Assembly: GCF_048595755.1 (NCBI RefSeq)
Contig: NZ_CP184360.1
Span: forward strand, 2,728,001-2,792,000
Origin: Luteococcus sp048595755
GTDB lineage: Bacteria > Actinomycetota > Actinomycetes > Propionibacteriales > Propionibacteriaceae
Reading direction: 5' to 3'
Length of the DNA: 64,000 nucleotides
Below are positions 41,401-50,237 of the stretch, piece by piece. The notes under the pieces were generated by a model. That model was not told the origin of the DNA, did not search any database, and saw nothing but the letters and a program-made list of their open reading frames with translations. Numbering within the stretch: position 1 is the stretch's first letter; each line of letters begins with the position of its first letter. Made by a program: the position numbers and the translations under genes.

Positions 41401-42235
41401 CTTCCCCGAGCTCCTCACCCGGGCCATCCATGACAGTGCCATGACCCTGCAAGAACTCTCGGACGAATTGGGCCGGCGTGGCACCCCCTTGTCCAAGGCG
41501 ACCCTGAGCTATTGGTGCAAGGGTCGTTCGGTTCCCAGCCGTCCCGGCTCTCGCACTGCAGTCACCCATCTCGAGGAATTGCTTGGTCTTGCCCCCGGGC
41601 TCCTGGTGAGTGCACTTGCCGGCCCCGCGGAAGCAACGTGGTACCCCACTGTGGCCCTTGACTACTCCCCTGCCTTCCGAGCGGCCCTGAATCGCATGGG
41701 CATGACGTTGGACCCCCAGCTCACCGCCCTGATGATCCACGACCGGATCACGGTGGGAGCGGCGGGATCCGCCCTGGAGCATGAGGAGAGCTTCCTGGTG
41801 CGCGCCATTCGCCCGGCCGTACGTGTCTTCCCCATGTTGGTCCTGGCGCCTGCTCCCGGGGCTCGGGTGATCAGCGTCAGCGGATCACATGGTTGCCGCA
41901 GCATCGCGTGGGAACTGGTCGACGACGACGTGCTGCTGGTCAAGCTCGGCCTGGAGCGCGAGATGCGTGCCGGTGACCTGCTCCAGCCGCGGTTGACGGT
42001 CCGCTGGGGCAGCGGTGACAGACCCCTCACCCGCTTCCGTCGTCCCATGCCCGCGCCGGTGGAGCAGCGCGCCCTCACCATCGACTTCACCGACGAAGCG
42101 CCCGAACGCGTCACTCTCGAACTGACCAACATGTCGGGCGAGTCGAAGACCAGTGAGCTGGCCCCCGCAAGGCAGGTGGGACACGCCATGCTGGCCACCC
42201 CGTCAGGGCACCTGGGCGTTTCGTGGTCGCCGTAG
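41393..42235 (+). CDS. HTH regulator, second of the tandem pair, 280 aa
   Basis: Same architecture as the previous gene: MTLQELSDELGRRGTPLSKA, then TLSYWCKGRSVPSR; then IHDRITVGAAGSALEHEESF and LLQPRLTVRW. The ATG at 41393 is preceded by GGGAG at 10 bases; an ATG at 41384 is also in frame. It overlaps the first gene by 8 bases, so the two are made together and may form a heteromer. Confidence 0.65.
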   Translation: MLDFPELLTRAIHDSAMTLQELSDELGRRGTPLSKATLSYWCKGRSVPSRPGSRTAVTHLEELLGLAPGLLVSALAGPAEATWYPTVALDYSPAFRAALNRMGMTLDPQLTALMIHDRITVGAAGSALEHEESFLVRAIRPAVRVFPMLVLAPAPGARVISVSGSHGCRSIAWELVDDDVLLVKLGLEREMRAGDLLQPRLTVRWGSGDRPLTRFRRPMPAPVEQRALTIDFTDEAPERVTLELTNMSGESKTSELAPARQVGHAMLATPSGHLGVSWSP

Positions 42236-42303
42236 AGACAGACACGCAGAAAGCCAAGCGGCAGGAATGGCGCAGGCGGGAATCACACACTCGGGAACGC
42301 AAG

Positions 42304-42344
42304 CAACCCGCCCCAGCAGTGTTTCCACTAGTGGGACGGGTTGT
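42304..42344. terminator. Imperfect hairpin downstream of tRNA-Asn
   Basis: CAACCCG(C)CCCA pairs with TGGGACGGGTTG. It lies between the tandem regulators and the minus-strand tRNA, so it can serve both directions. Confidence 0.5.
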
Positions 42345-42347
42345 GAT

Positions 42348-42423
42348 TGGCTCCCCCGACTGGACTCGAACCAGTAACCCTCTGATTAACAGTCAGATGC
42401 TCTGCCGATTGAGCTACAGGGGA
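42348..42423 (-). tRNA. tRNA-Asn (anticodon GTT)
   Basis: Cloverleaf with acceptor TCCCCTG/CGGGGGA, D-arm AGCTCAATCGGCAGAGC and anticodon stem-loop TCTGA-CTGTTAA-TCAGA. The T-arm is ACTGG-TTCGAGT-CCAGT, with an encoded CCA. Confidence 0.95.
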
Positions 42424-42462
42424 TCAGCGCCGTGCGCGAGATGAAACATTACACAGCTTTGG

Positions 42463-42969
42463 TCAAAAGTCATAATCGGCCCGCAAGCGCGCCAACGCGA
42501 GCTCGGCCAACCGCTTGGTCTGCGGATCCTGGAGGCTGGCGCCGCGGATCGCCTCCACGTGCCAGTCCAGCCGCGGGTGCTCCTCGGCCAGGTCTCGGCG
42601 AGCGGTGAGCAGCACCAGTCCCCCCGTCGGCGGCTCGAAGCGGTCCTCCACCACGATGCTGGCCTGCACCCGGTCTCGGAAGACCCCCGGGAAGTCGCCC
42701 ACCTCGGTGAGGTGGAAGTTCTCCTTGCTTCCGTCGGCAAGGCGCCAGTGGAGTTCTTCCCCCTCAGCGCGCCAGCCGCCGCTGCGCACGTGGTGCCACC
42801 CGATGAGCTGCCATTCCCCCTCGGCATAGCGCACGGCGAAGTGGGTGAGGAAGGCCAACAGCTCGACGCGTGGCCCCTGCGCCCAGGCGAGCATCTGCTC
42901 CTGGCGTCCGGTGTGCTGCCGGTAGTGGGTCAGCATGGGCGGATCGGTGCGTCGCGAGAACAGGGCCAT
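42463..42969 (-). CDS. Conserved hypothetical protein, 168 aa
   Basis: Not assigned to a named family. Soluble, with regular beta-strand-like segments (HFAVRYAEGEWQLIGWHHV, then ELHWRLADG) and a helical C-terminus (KRLAELALARLRADYDF). Its style is that of small actinobacterial proteins found between housekeeping genes. It starts at the ATG at 42969, close to the sigma-factor gene stop at 42997. Confidence 0.6.
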   Translation of the reverse strand: MALFSRRTDPPMLTHYRQHTGRQEQMLAWAQGPRVELLAFLTHFAVRYAEGEWQLIGWHHVRSGGWRAEGEELHWRLADGSKENFHLTEVGDFPGVFRDRVQASIVVEDRFEPPTGGLVLLTARRDLAEEHPRLDWHVEAIRGASLQDPQTKRLAELALARLRADYDF

Positions 42970-42996
42970 GGCCCCATTCTGCCCGCGAGGCCCAAG

Positions 42997-43857
42997 TCAG
43001 GCGGCCACCGGTCGCTCCCCCAGCACCTGTCTGGCCTGACGCAGCGCGCGGGCCTCGGTCCGCCGCACGGTGCTCACCGAGACCCCCATGTGACGCGCCA
43101 CCTCGGCCAGTTCCCGCTCACAGCCGTCGTCCAGGCCGTGGCGCAGGGCCAACACCTCTCGTTCCTGGGAACCCAGCTGGCCCAACCACGCCGGGCGCTC
43201 CCGCAGCCACCCCTCCAGCGCCACGTCGGCCGCGGGGCAGCGCAACTGCGAGGACCGGTCCGACTCGTCCAGGGGCACGGGCGCCCGTTCGAGCAGGAGC
43301 TCGGCCACGCGTGCGCTCCGCATGCCCAGCCGCACCGCCAGCTCGGCCAGGTTGGGCGTTCGCCCCAGCTCCTCTGTCATCTCGTCGCGGATGCGATGCA
43401 CCCGTCGCGCCTCACGGGCCCGCCACAACGGGGTCTGTGCCAAACCGCCCCGCAGCACCTCATGTCTCAAGACCGCATTGCGCACCCACGGATAGGCATA
43501 GGTGGAGAAGCGCATGCCTTGGCGGTGGTCGAAGCGACGCAGCGCCTCGGCCAGCGCCTCGACGCCCTCCTGGAAGAACTCGTCGTACTCGACGTGGCTT
43601 CGCCGAGCCGACTTCCCGGCCAGCATTGCCACGAGCTTGAGGTTGGCCAGCAGGAAGTGCTGCCAGGCCGCCTCACCGTCTTGGCGCACCGCCTCCAGGT
43701 CACTCCGCTCGGCAGCCACGGGCAGGTCCAGTGACTGGTCGAGCACGGCTCCGGCCACGACGCCGGCCTCGACTCGTCGGGCCAGCGCCACCTCCTGCTC
43801 CCGGGTGAGCAGCTCGGGCAGCAAGGACAGGTCACTACAGCGGGTCATTGTCGTCAT
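42997..43857 (-). CDS. Sigma-70 family RNA polymerase sigma factor, 286 aa
   Basis: Region 1.2-like start (LLTREQEVALARRVE). Region 2 has EYDEFFQEGVEALAEALRRF and GMRFSTYAYPWVRNAV. Region 3 is GRTPNLAELAVRLG, and region 4 is LGSQEREVLALRHGL with a final helix-turn-helix. Shorter than the principal sigma and lacking a long region 1, so probably a group 2 or stress-type sigma. It follows dnaG as rpoD-like genes do elsewhere, which hints at an ancestral duplication or displacement. Confidence 0.85.
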   Translation of the reverse strand: MTTMTRCSDLSLLPELLTREQEVALARRVEAGVVAGAVLDQSLDLPVAAERSDLEAVRQDGEAAWQHFLLANLKLVAMLAGKSARRSHVEYDEFFQEGVEALAEALRRFDHRQGMRFSTYAYPWVRNAVLRHEVLRGGLAQTPLWRAREARRVHRIRDEMTEELGRTPNLAELAVRLGMRSARVAELLLERAPVPLDESDRSSQLRCPAADVALEGWLRERPAWLGQLGSQEREVLALRHGLDDGCERELAEVARHMGVSVSTVRRTEARALRQARQVLGERPVAA

Positions 43858-43985
43858 GCCCCGATGCTGCCTGTGCAGGCTCGCCGATGGACCCCGGACG
43901 AGGCATCTGTGGAGTCCGCACCCGGACAACACCCGGCCAACACGATTCGGTCCACAGCTCTTGCACCGTGGGCCTTGGCAAGGAA

Positions 43986-45860
43986 CTAGTCCAGCGCCCC
44001 CAGGGAGGCCTGCTGCAGCTGCTTGCGACGCACCTCGAGCTCCAGCAGCGCCGAGAACATCCGCTTGTGCCCGGCCTCGTCCTCCAGCGGATTGGTGCGC
44101 TGCAGCCGGCTCTTGAGGTCCTTGATCTCACGCTCCACACGCAACAGCTGCAGGCGCGAGGCGTAGGCCGTCGCGTAGGCCTCGTCCGGTTCGCGCAGCA
44201 CGGACTCCACCAGCAGCGCCACCTCCAGCTGCTGCACCACCTCGTCGGGGGTGGACTCGATGACGTGCTCCGGCCACTGCTCGGAGGTCCAGGGAACCTG
44301 CTGGATCGCGGCGAAGACCGCCCGGTAGGCGGGATGGCTGAAATCGTCCACACTGACGTGGTTCCACGCCGTGTCGAACAGGGTTGGGTACTGCAGCATC
44401 AACTTCAGCGTGCCGCGTTCCACTCCCAGGCTGCGGTCGGCGGGATCGGGCCACGGCATGGCCGAGGCATCATGCCCGTCGTCCTCCTGCACCGCCGCGG
44501 GCGCCGGCTCGCGGTGCTGCGGCCTGGCTGGCTGGTTCTGCTGGCGTCGCCGGGCGCGCGAGACCTCTGCCCGCACCTCGTCGATGTCCATCCCGAGCAT
44601 CGACGCCAGCTCGCGCAGGTAGCCGTTGACCAGGGAGGTGTCGCGGATCGAGGTGACCAGCGGCGCGGAGGCCCGCAGCGCCTGCAGCCGCCCGTCCACA
44701 CGATCCAGGTCATAGTCCTTGACGGTGTTCTCCATCACGAAGCGGTAGAGCGGCACGCGGCGCCCGACCAGCTCGCGCACCGCGGCCTCCCCCTGCTGCA
44801 GTCGCAGGTCGCACGGGTCCAGGCCGCTGGGCTCGATCGCCACATAGGTCTGGGCGATGAAGTTCTGGTCTCCGCCAAAGACCTTCAGGGCCGCCTTCTG
44901 GCCGGCCTGGTCGCCGTCGAAGGTGAAGATCACCTCGCCGGTGAAGGCCCCCTGGTTGCCCATCAGACGCTGCAGCATGCGGGCATGGTCGTCTCCGAAG
45001 GCCGTGCCGCAGGAGGCCACCGCCGTGTCGACGCCGGACAGGTGGGCTGCCATCACGTCGGTGTAGCCCTCCACCACCACGGCCTGGGACTTCTTGCCGA
45101 TGTTGCGGCGAGCCAGGTCGAGGCCGTAGAGCACGTGGGACTTCTTGTAGACGGGCGTCTCGGGGGTGTTGAGGTATTTGGCGGGCATCCGGTCGTCGTC
45201 GAACAGACGTCGGGCCCCGAAACCGAGAACGGCGGAGCCGGAGTCACGGATCGGCCACAGCACGCGACCCTGGAAGAAGTCATGCCCGTGTTCGCGGATC
45301 AGCCCCGCCTTGACCAGCTCGGCATCCCGGAAGCCCAGCCGATTCAGGTGGTACTTCAGCTCGCGCCCACCCCGTGGGGCATAGCCGACGCCGAAGTGTT
45401 CCGCGGCTGCCCGGTCGAAGCCCCGCCCGTCGAGCATCTGGCGGGCAACCAGGGCTCCGGGACTCATCAGTTGCTTGCGGTAGAACTCCTCGGCGGCCGC
45501 ATTCGCCTCCAGGATGCGCACGCGCAGCCCGGGCTCCTGTCGTGGGCCCCCGTCGTCGCTGATGCGCAGCTGCACGCCGGTGCGGTCGGCCAGCTGCTGC
45601 ACTGCCTCGGTGAAGCTCAGGTTGGAGATCTTCTGCAGGAAGGTGATCGCATCACCACCCTCGCCGCAGCCGAAGCAGTAGAAGAAACCCCTGGCGGGGG
45701 TCACCTGGAAGCTGGGGGTCTTCTCGTCGTGGAAGGGGCACAAGCCCTTCAGGGAACCACCGCCGGCGGGCTTGAGGGTGACGTGGGAGCTCACCACGTC
45801 GTCGATCCGGGCGCGTTCCCGGACGAGCGCGATGTCCTCGTCGTTGATGCGTCCGGCCAT
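43986..45860 (-). CDS. dnaG: DNA primase, 624 aa
   Basis: Zinc-binding domain CPFHDEKTPSF then YCFGCGEGGDAITF (about 38-70). The RNA polymerase core has GYAPRGGRELKYHL. The Toprim fold has VVVEGYTDVMAAH and a FDGDQAGQKAA segment, and a C-terminal helicase-binding domain follows. Full length. Synthesises primers for replication. Confidence 0.95.
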   Translation of the reverse strand: MAGRINDEDIALVRERARIDDVVSSHVTLKPAGGGSLKGLCPFHDEKTPSFQVTPARGFFYCFGCGEGGDAITFLQKISNLSFTEAVQQLADRTGVQLRISDDGGPRQEPGLRVRILEANAAAEEFYRKQLMSPGALVARQMLDGRGFDRAAAEHFGVGYAPRGGRELKYHLNRLGFRDAELVKAGLIREHGHDFFQGRVLWPIRDSGSAVLGFGARRLFDDDRMPAKYLNTPETPVYKKSHVLYGLDLARRNIGKKSQAVVVEGYTDVMAAHLSGVDTAVASCGTAFGDDHARMLQRLMGNQGAFTGEVIFTFDGDQAGQKAALKVFGGDQNFIAQTYVAIEPSGLDPCDLRLQQGEAAVRELVGRRVPLYRFVMENTVKDYDLDRVDGRLQALRASAPLVTSIRDTSLVNGYLRELASMLGMDIDEVRAEVSRARRRQQNQPARPQHREPAPAAVQEDDGHDASAMPWPDPADRSLGVERGTLKLMLQYPTLFDTAWNHVSVDDFSHPAYRAVFAAIQQVPWTSEQWPEHVIESTPDEVVQQLEVALLVESVLREPDEAYATAYASRLQLLRVEREIKDLKSRLQRTNPLEDEAGHKRMFSALLELEVRRKQLQQASLGALD

Positions 45861-45882
45861 GTGGGGCAGTGTATCGCCGTCC

Positions 45883-45888
45883 TAGACT
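45883..45888 (+). promoter_or_regulatory. -10 box (TAGACT) for a leaderless FetB-like permease transcript
   Basis: TAGACT ends 6 bases before the GTG at 45895, and no ribosome site is present. Confidence 0.45.
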
Positions 45889-45894
45889 TGCCCG

Positions 45895-46653
45895 GTGATC
45901 GTCGAACTCGCCTGGCAACTGCCCGTCGCCCTCATGCTGCTGGTGGGCGTGGCCGCAGCCGGCTCACTGTGGGGCAAGACCGGGCTGGCCACGCAGAATG
46001 TGGTGGCCGCCGTGCGCGCCGCCCTGCAGCTGGCGGCGGTCTCGTTGATCATCGTGGCCTGCCTGCGCAATGTGTGGCTGGCGTTGGCCTTCAGCCTGCT
46101 GATGTTCGCCGTCGCGGTGCGCACCACCGTCAAGCGCACCGGAACCGGTGGCGCGTGGCCCTGGACGGCGCTGGCGATGGGTTGTGGCGTCGTCCCGGTG
46201 CTGGCGATCATCTTCGGCACGGGCGCCTCGCCGTTCACCGGTGCAGCGCTGATTCCCCTGGCCGGCATCGTGATCGGCAACATGATGACAGCCCACACGT
46301 TGTTCGGACGACGACAGTTCGCGGCCCTGCGGGAGAACATTGCCAGCTATGAGTCGGCTCTCTCGCTGGGCTTCCAGCGGCACGAGGCGGTCGAACTGGT
46401 GACCCAGCGCACCGTGCAGGACGCGCTGGTTCCCAATCTGGACACCACCCGCACCGTGGGCCTGGTGACCTTGCCGGGCGCCTTCGTCGGCGTGCTGCTG
46501 GGTGGCGGTTCCGCCCTGCAGGCCGGGGCTGCCCAGCTCCTGGTGTTGGTGGGGATCATGGCAGGACAGACCCTGACCGTGGTGATCGCGAACAAGCTGA
46601 TGCGCAGTGGTCGTCTGCTTCCGGCCGACCTCCGCGAGAGGCTGCGCCCCTGA
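45895..46653 (+). CDS. ABC transporter permease, UPF0014/FetB family, 252 aa
   Basis: Seven hydrophobic segments. The conserved cytosolic block IPLAGIVIGNMMTAHTL and LSLGFQRHEAVELVTQRTVQDAL is the UPF0014 signature. In E. coli FetB exports iron with the ATPase FetA. No ATP-binding gene is next to it here, which is unusual, so its partner must be elsewhere. Confidence 0.85.
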   Translation: MIVELAWQLPVALMLLVGVAAAGSLWGKTGLATQNVVAAVRAALQLAAVSLIIVACLRNVWLALAFSLLMFAVAVRTTVKRTGTGGAWPWTALAMGCGVVPVLAIIFGTGASPFTGAALIPLAGIVIGNMMTAHTLFGRRQFAALRENIASYESALSLGFQRHEAVELVTQRTVQDALVPNLDTTRTVGLVTLPGAFVGVLLGGGSALQAGAAQLLVLVGIMAGQTLTVVIANKLMRSGRLLPADLRERLRP

Positions 46654-46677
46654 CCGCGCACGCGTCTCGCCGCTGGT

Positions 46678-47145
46678 TCAGTGGCCGGTGTCGGGAAGCT
46701 GGGCGGGCCGGCGTGATCCCCCGCCCTTGCCGACGGTGGCGTGGGTCACGTGGGCTTCGCCGACCGGTTGGCCATTGCTGAGGCAGGTGACCTCGGCTCG
46801 GTAGCGGTCGGCGGCCAGGCCCGACCCGATGCTGGCTGCCTGACGTACCCGCCCCGCGACGAAGGAGTGGACTTCCTTGGCGACCTCGCGGCCGCGGGAA
46901 TCCTCCACCCGGTAGCGGACCTCGTCGAGGCCCTTGGTGTCATGGCAGGCCGCGGTGCTGATCCGCAGGCTGCCGTTGAAGGTCTCGGCATTCTCGATGG
47001 CCACGGCGCCACCGCGCTCCCGGTCTCCCGCAGAGGCTCCGGTGACCAGGCCACGAGCACCCTGCCACATGCCCACCAGGACGCAGATGAGCAGCACGAT
47101 CACGATCGTCGGATCGGACTTGGTCCGCTTCGGTCCCTGTGCCAT
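46678..47145 (-). CDS. Membrane-anchored hypothetical protein, 155 aa
   Basis: One N-terminal helix (TIVIVLLICVLVGMWQGARG) with about 120 residues presumably outside. C67 and C121 could pair. No family recognised. The ATG at 47145 has a GGGGAGG site. It sits between dgt and the FetB-like gene in the dnaG neighbourhood. Confidence 0.6.
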   Translation of the reverse strand: MAQGPKRTKSDPTIVIVLLICVLVGMWQGARGLVTGASAGDRERGGAVAIENAETFNGSLRISTAACHDTKGLDEVRYRVEDSRGREVAKEVHSFVAGRVRQAASIGSGLAADRYRAEVTCLSNGQPVGEAHVTHATVGKGGGSRRPAQLPDTGH

Positions 47146-47271
47146 CGTGCCTCCCCTCGAACTGGCGCCACAGGCGGCGACATGCGCCGCGCCCTGTCAC
47201 GAGCCGCGCACTGTCACGATAGGGGCGGCACCGCCTCAGTGCACCTGCAACCTTGAGCGGTGGTTGACGGT

Positions 47272-48447
47272 TCAGGCGCCCCGGCCGATGCCCCGCGGCA
47301 GCCGGTCCTTGCTCCATCCGAGCAGGTGCTCGGCCTGCTCGAAGGCAAAACGGTCGGTCATGCCACCCACATAGGTGACCGCCCCGCGGGTGATGTCGTC
47401 CCACCGGTAGTCGGCTGGCATCAGTTCGGGGGCTTCGACGTAGCGTTCCACCAGCCCGCGCAGCACCTCGACCACGGCGTGGGCCTGTGCCACCGAGTCG
47501 GGGCGGGTGTAGATGCGCTCGTAGTTGAAGCGTCGAAGCGCCGCCAGGGCCGCGGCGGTGTCCGCATCCATGCCGACCCGGCCGGTGGCATTGGTGGTGC
47601 GGATCACGGCACGGATGAAGGTGCCCAGCTGGGCCCGCCGCCCCACCCCGGCGATGGCCGCCACTTCCTCGGGCAGGTCGTCCAGGGTGACGATGCCGGC
47701 GTGGATGGCGTCCTCCAGGTCGTGGGCGCAGTAGGCGATGCGGTCGCTCCAACTGACGATCTCACCCTCGATGGTGCCCGGCGCGGGCCTGCTCCACGAG
47801 TGGTTCCGGATGCCGTCCAGGGTCTGCTGGCACAGGTTCAGGCCGGTGAGCACGACATTGGCGCCCCACGGGCCATGGTCGTAGCCCTCGGGGATGAAGG
47901 CGTCGAAGGCGTCCTCGGAGGCGTGGCCACCGGGCCCGTGGCCACAGTCGTGGCCGAGCGCGATGGCGTCGGCCAGCGCCACGTTGGCGCCGACGCCCCG
48001 GGCGATGCTGGTGGCCACCTGCGCCACCTCGATCGCATGGGTCAGGCGGGTGCGCTGGTGGTCGGTCGGGTAGACCACCACCTGGGTCTTGCCCGCGAGT
48101 CGGCGAAAGGCCGGTGAGTGCACGATCCGGTCACGGTCTCGCTCGAAGCAGGTGCGTTCGGAGTCGGGCTCTTCCTCCACGGCCCTGTCCCCCGCCCCGC
48201 GCGCCAGCGTGGCCCCGCGACGCAGGGTGAGGGCCTCCCGCTCCTCGCGCGCCTCCCGACCGAGCACCGGTCCGGGCTCCATGGCCGCGTGCGAATCGCG
48301 ATGGGCCTGGACGAAGTCGTCCCCGGCATGGCCATGCATGGTGTCGGCCCATGCCGCTGCTCGAGGCATGATCTCGGGCTGCGCTGCCTCGGTGGCCGAG
48401 CCTGTCGAGGCCCCGGGGGCCGTCGCGGAGAGGTCGTCGGTGCACAT
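47272..48447 (-). CDS. dgt: dGTP triphosphohydrolase (HD domain), 391 aa
   Basis: HD-domain enzyme removing triphosphate from dGTP. The metal ligands are in RTRLTHAIEVAQ and GHDCGHGPGGH, followed by SWSDRIAYCAHDLEDA. An N-terminal extension of about 90 residues includes GASTGSATEA, which is encoded by a copy of the dispersed CGAGCCTGTCGAGG repeat. The ATG at 48447 uses an AGGAGG site inside the dusB tail, so dusB-dgt is an operon. Confidence 0.92.
   Translation of the reverse strand: MCTDDLSATAPGASTGSATEAAQPEIMPRAAAWADTMHGHAGDDFVQAHRDSHAAMEPGPVLGREAREEREALTLRRGATLARGAGDRAVEEEPDSERTCFERDRDRIVHSPAFRRLAGKTQVVVYPTDHQRTRLTHAIEVAQVATSIARGVGANVALADAIALGHDCGHGPGGHASEDAFDAFIPEGYDHGPWGANVVLTGLNLCQQTLDGIRNHSWSRPAPGTIEGEIVSWSDRIAYCAHDLEDAIHAGIVTLDDLPEEVAAIAGVGRRAQLGTFIRAVIRTTNATGRVGMDADTAAALAALRRFNYERIYTRPDSVAQAHAVVEVLRGLVERYVEAPELMPADYRWDDITRGAVTYVGGMTDRFAFEQAEHLLGWSKDRLPRGIGRGA
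48396..48410. repeat. Copy of the CCGAGCCTGTCGAGG repeat inside dgt
   Basis: Fifteen bases match the tandem array at 12070-12145. The copy is in frame within the non-conserved N-terminal extension of dgt. Confidence 0.6.
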
Positions 48448-48452
48448 GGGTC

Positions 48453-49608
48453 CTAGCCTCCTGAACCTGCGGCGTCGTCGTCGGAGAGTTGCAGCTCACG
48501 GCCGTCGGTGTCGTCGTACCAGCCGTAGGGAAGGATCACCTTGGCCCGCGGGGTGCCCTGGCGGCCGCGGGGCTTGCCGAGCTCCATCTCGGGGAAGGGT
48601 GCGTCGTGGTCGAGCTGGGCGAGCAGGGAGTCGAAGGTCTCGAAGTCGCTGATCATCGCCAGCTGGTGGCGCAACTCGCCACCCACCGGGAAGCCCTTGA
48701 AGTACCAGGCCATGTGCTTGCGCAGATCGGTCAGGCCGTACTTCTCGCCCATGACCTCGGCGAGCAGTTCGCCGTGGCGACGCACCATCGCGGCCACCTC
48801 GCCCAGGGTGGGCTTGTGCTGCGTCTGGCGTCCGGCGAAGGCGTCGGCGAGGTCGCGGAAGAGCCACGGGCGACCCAGGCAACCACGGCCTACCTCGACT
48901 CCAGCCGCGCCGGTCTGCTCCATCATCCGCATGGCGTCGCTGGCCTCCCAGAATGTCGCCGTTGCCCAGCACCGGGATGTCGACGTGCTCCACCAGGCGC
49001 GCGATGGCGTCCCAGTCGGCCTGCCCCGAGTAGGCCTCGCCGACGGTGCGGGCGTGCAGGCAGATGGCGGCCACACCTTCCTGCTGGGCGATGCGTCCGG
49101 CGTCGAGGTAGTAGAGGTGGTCGTCGTCGATGCCCTTGCGGGTCTTCATGGTCACCGGCACGCCGTAGCTGTCGGCGGCCTTCACCACGGCCCGCAGGAT
49201 GGCGCGGAAGCGGTCCTGCTTCCACGGCAGGGCCCCACCGCCGCCCTTGCGGGTCACCTTGGGGACCGGGCAGCCGAAGTTCAGGTCGACGTGGTTGACG
49301 CCGTACTGGTCGCACAGCACATGGGTGGCCCGGGCGACGGTCTCCGGGTCGACCCCGTAGGTCTGCACGCTGCGGACCGTCTCATTGGGGGCAAAGCCCA
49401 GCATCTGCTTGGTCTTGCGATCCTGGATGACGATGCCGCGGCTGGTGAGCATCTCGCACACATACAGGCCCGCGCCCTGCTCGGCGCACAGCTGCCGGTA
49501 GGCGCGGTTGGTGATGCCGGCCATCGGGGCCAGCACCACGGGCGTGTCGACGACGACGGCATCGGTCTTGCTGGGTGCCGACAGACGAAGGGGCGGGTAG
49601 ACGCTCAC
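48453..49608 (-). pseudogene. dusB: tRNA-dihydrouridine synthase (DusB type) with a one-base insertion
   Basis: Flavoenzyme reducing uridine in tRNA. Frame one has VLAPMAGITNRAYRQLC, NFGCPVPKVTRKGGG, VTMKTRKGI and PVLGNGDI. The frame then slips near 48952, and frame two gives WEASDAMRMMEQTGAAGVEV, GRGCLGRPWLF and the C-terminal helical domain to 48453. Removing one T (the extra A in the GAATG at 48951 on the plus strand) restores GNGDIWEASDAM, the family sequence. The GTG at 49608 has GGAAG upstream. Possibly a sequencing error. Confidence 0.85.
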
Positions 49609-49782
49609 GAACTCACTTCCAGGATCTGCTGCGCCGACGGTCTGCCGCCGGCCGGACCAACTGTAGTTGTGGCCGCCGACAAAACCGCATCGCCTTGGGC
49701 GGGATCACAGCCAGACCGTGGTCTGACAAGCCCGGACCGATGGGCCGATCTCTTCAGGGCCGCCACCTCCTAGATTTGGTCC

Positions 49783-50237
49783 ATGACCCGACGCTGCGTG
49801 CCCCTGCTTGGTTTTGTCGGCATCGCCCTGCTGGCCGTGTGGTCCGTGGTGCAGAACCTGGTGCTCAATCCCCTGGCCACCGCACCGGAGCGGACGTTGT
49901 CCCAGGTCCACGCCGACGTCGCCGCAGCGGGTGAGTCCCTGGACGTCCCGATCGTGGTCGGATCGTCGGGCTGGGAGTCCTGCTCGCACTGGCACTGCTG
50001 GTTGCCAGCCTGCGCCGTCAGTGTCCAGATCCTCGATCCGATGCCGTCGGCTTCCTCATACTCGGAGTCCTGGCCGCGCCGGCACATTGGCTGGCCTCCT
50101 TTGGCCCGGGCATCGCCCTGGCTGACACCTATGTGACCAGCGGTGGCACCCATTCCCCGTGGGGCTGGCCCATCTACCTCGTCAGCGGTGGGTGCCTCGT
50201 CGCCCTTGCAGCACTGGCGCTGCACGACCCCGCCTGA
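49783..50237 (+). pseudogene. Small membrane protein, frameshifted
   Basis: Frame one begins MTRRCVPLLGFVGIALLAVW and runs to ESLDVPIVVG (about 49960). A one-base-shifted frame then continues IVGLGVLLALALLVASLRRQ, later GFLILGVLAAPAHWLASFG, ending ALALHDPA. Together they make a four-helix protein of about 150 residues. A single missing base after GTCGG accounts for the break. No family recognised. Confidence 0.6.
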
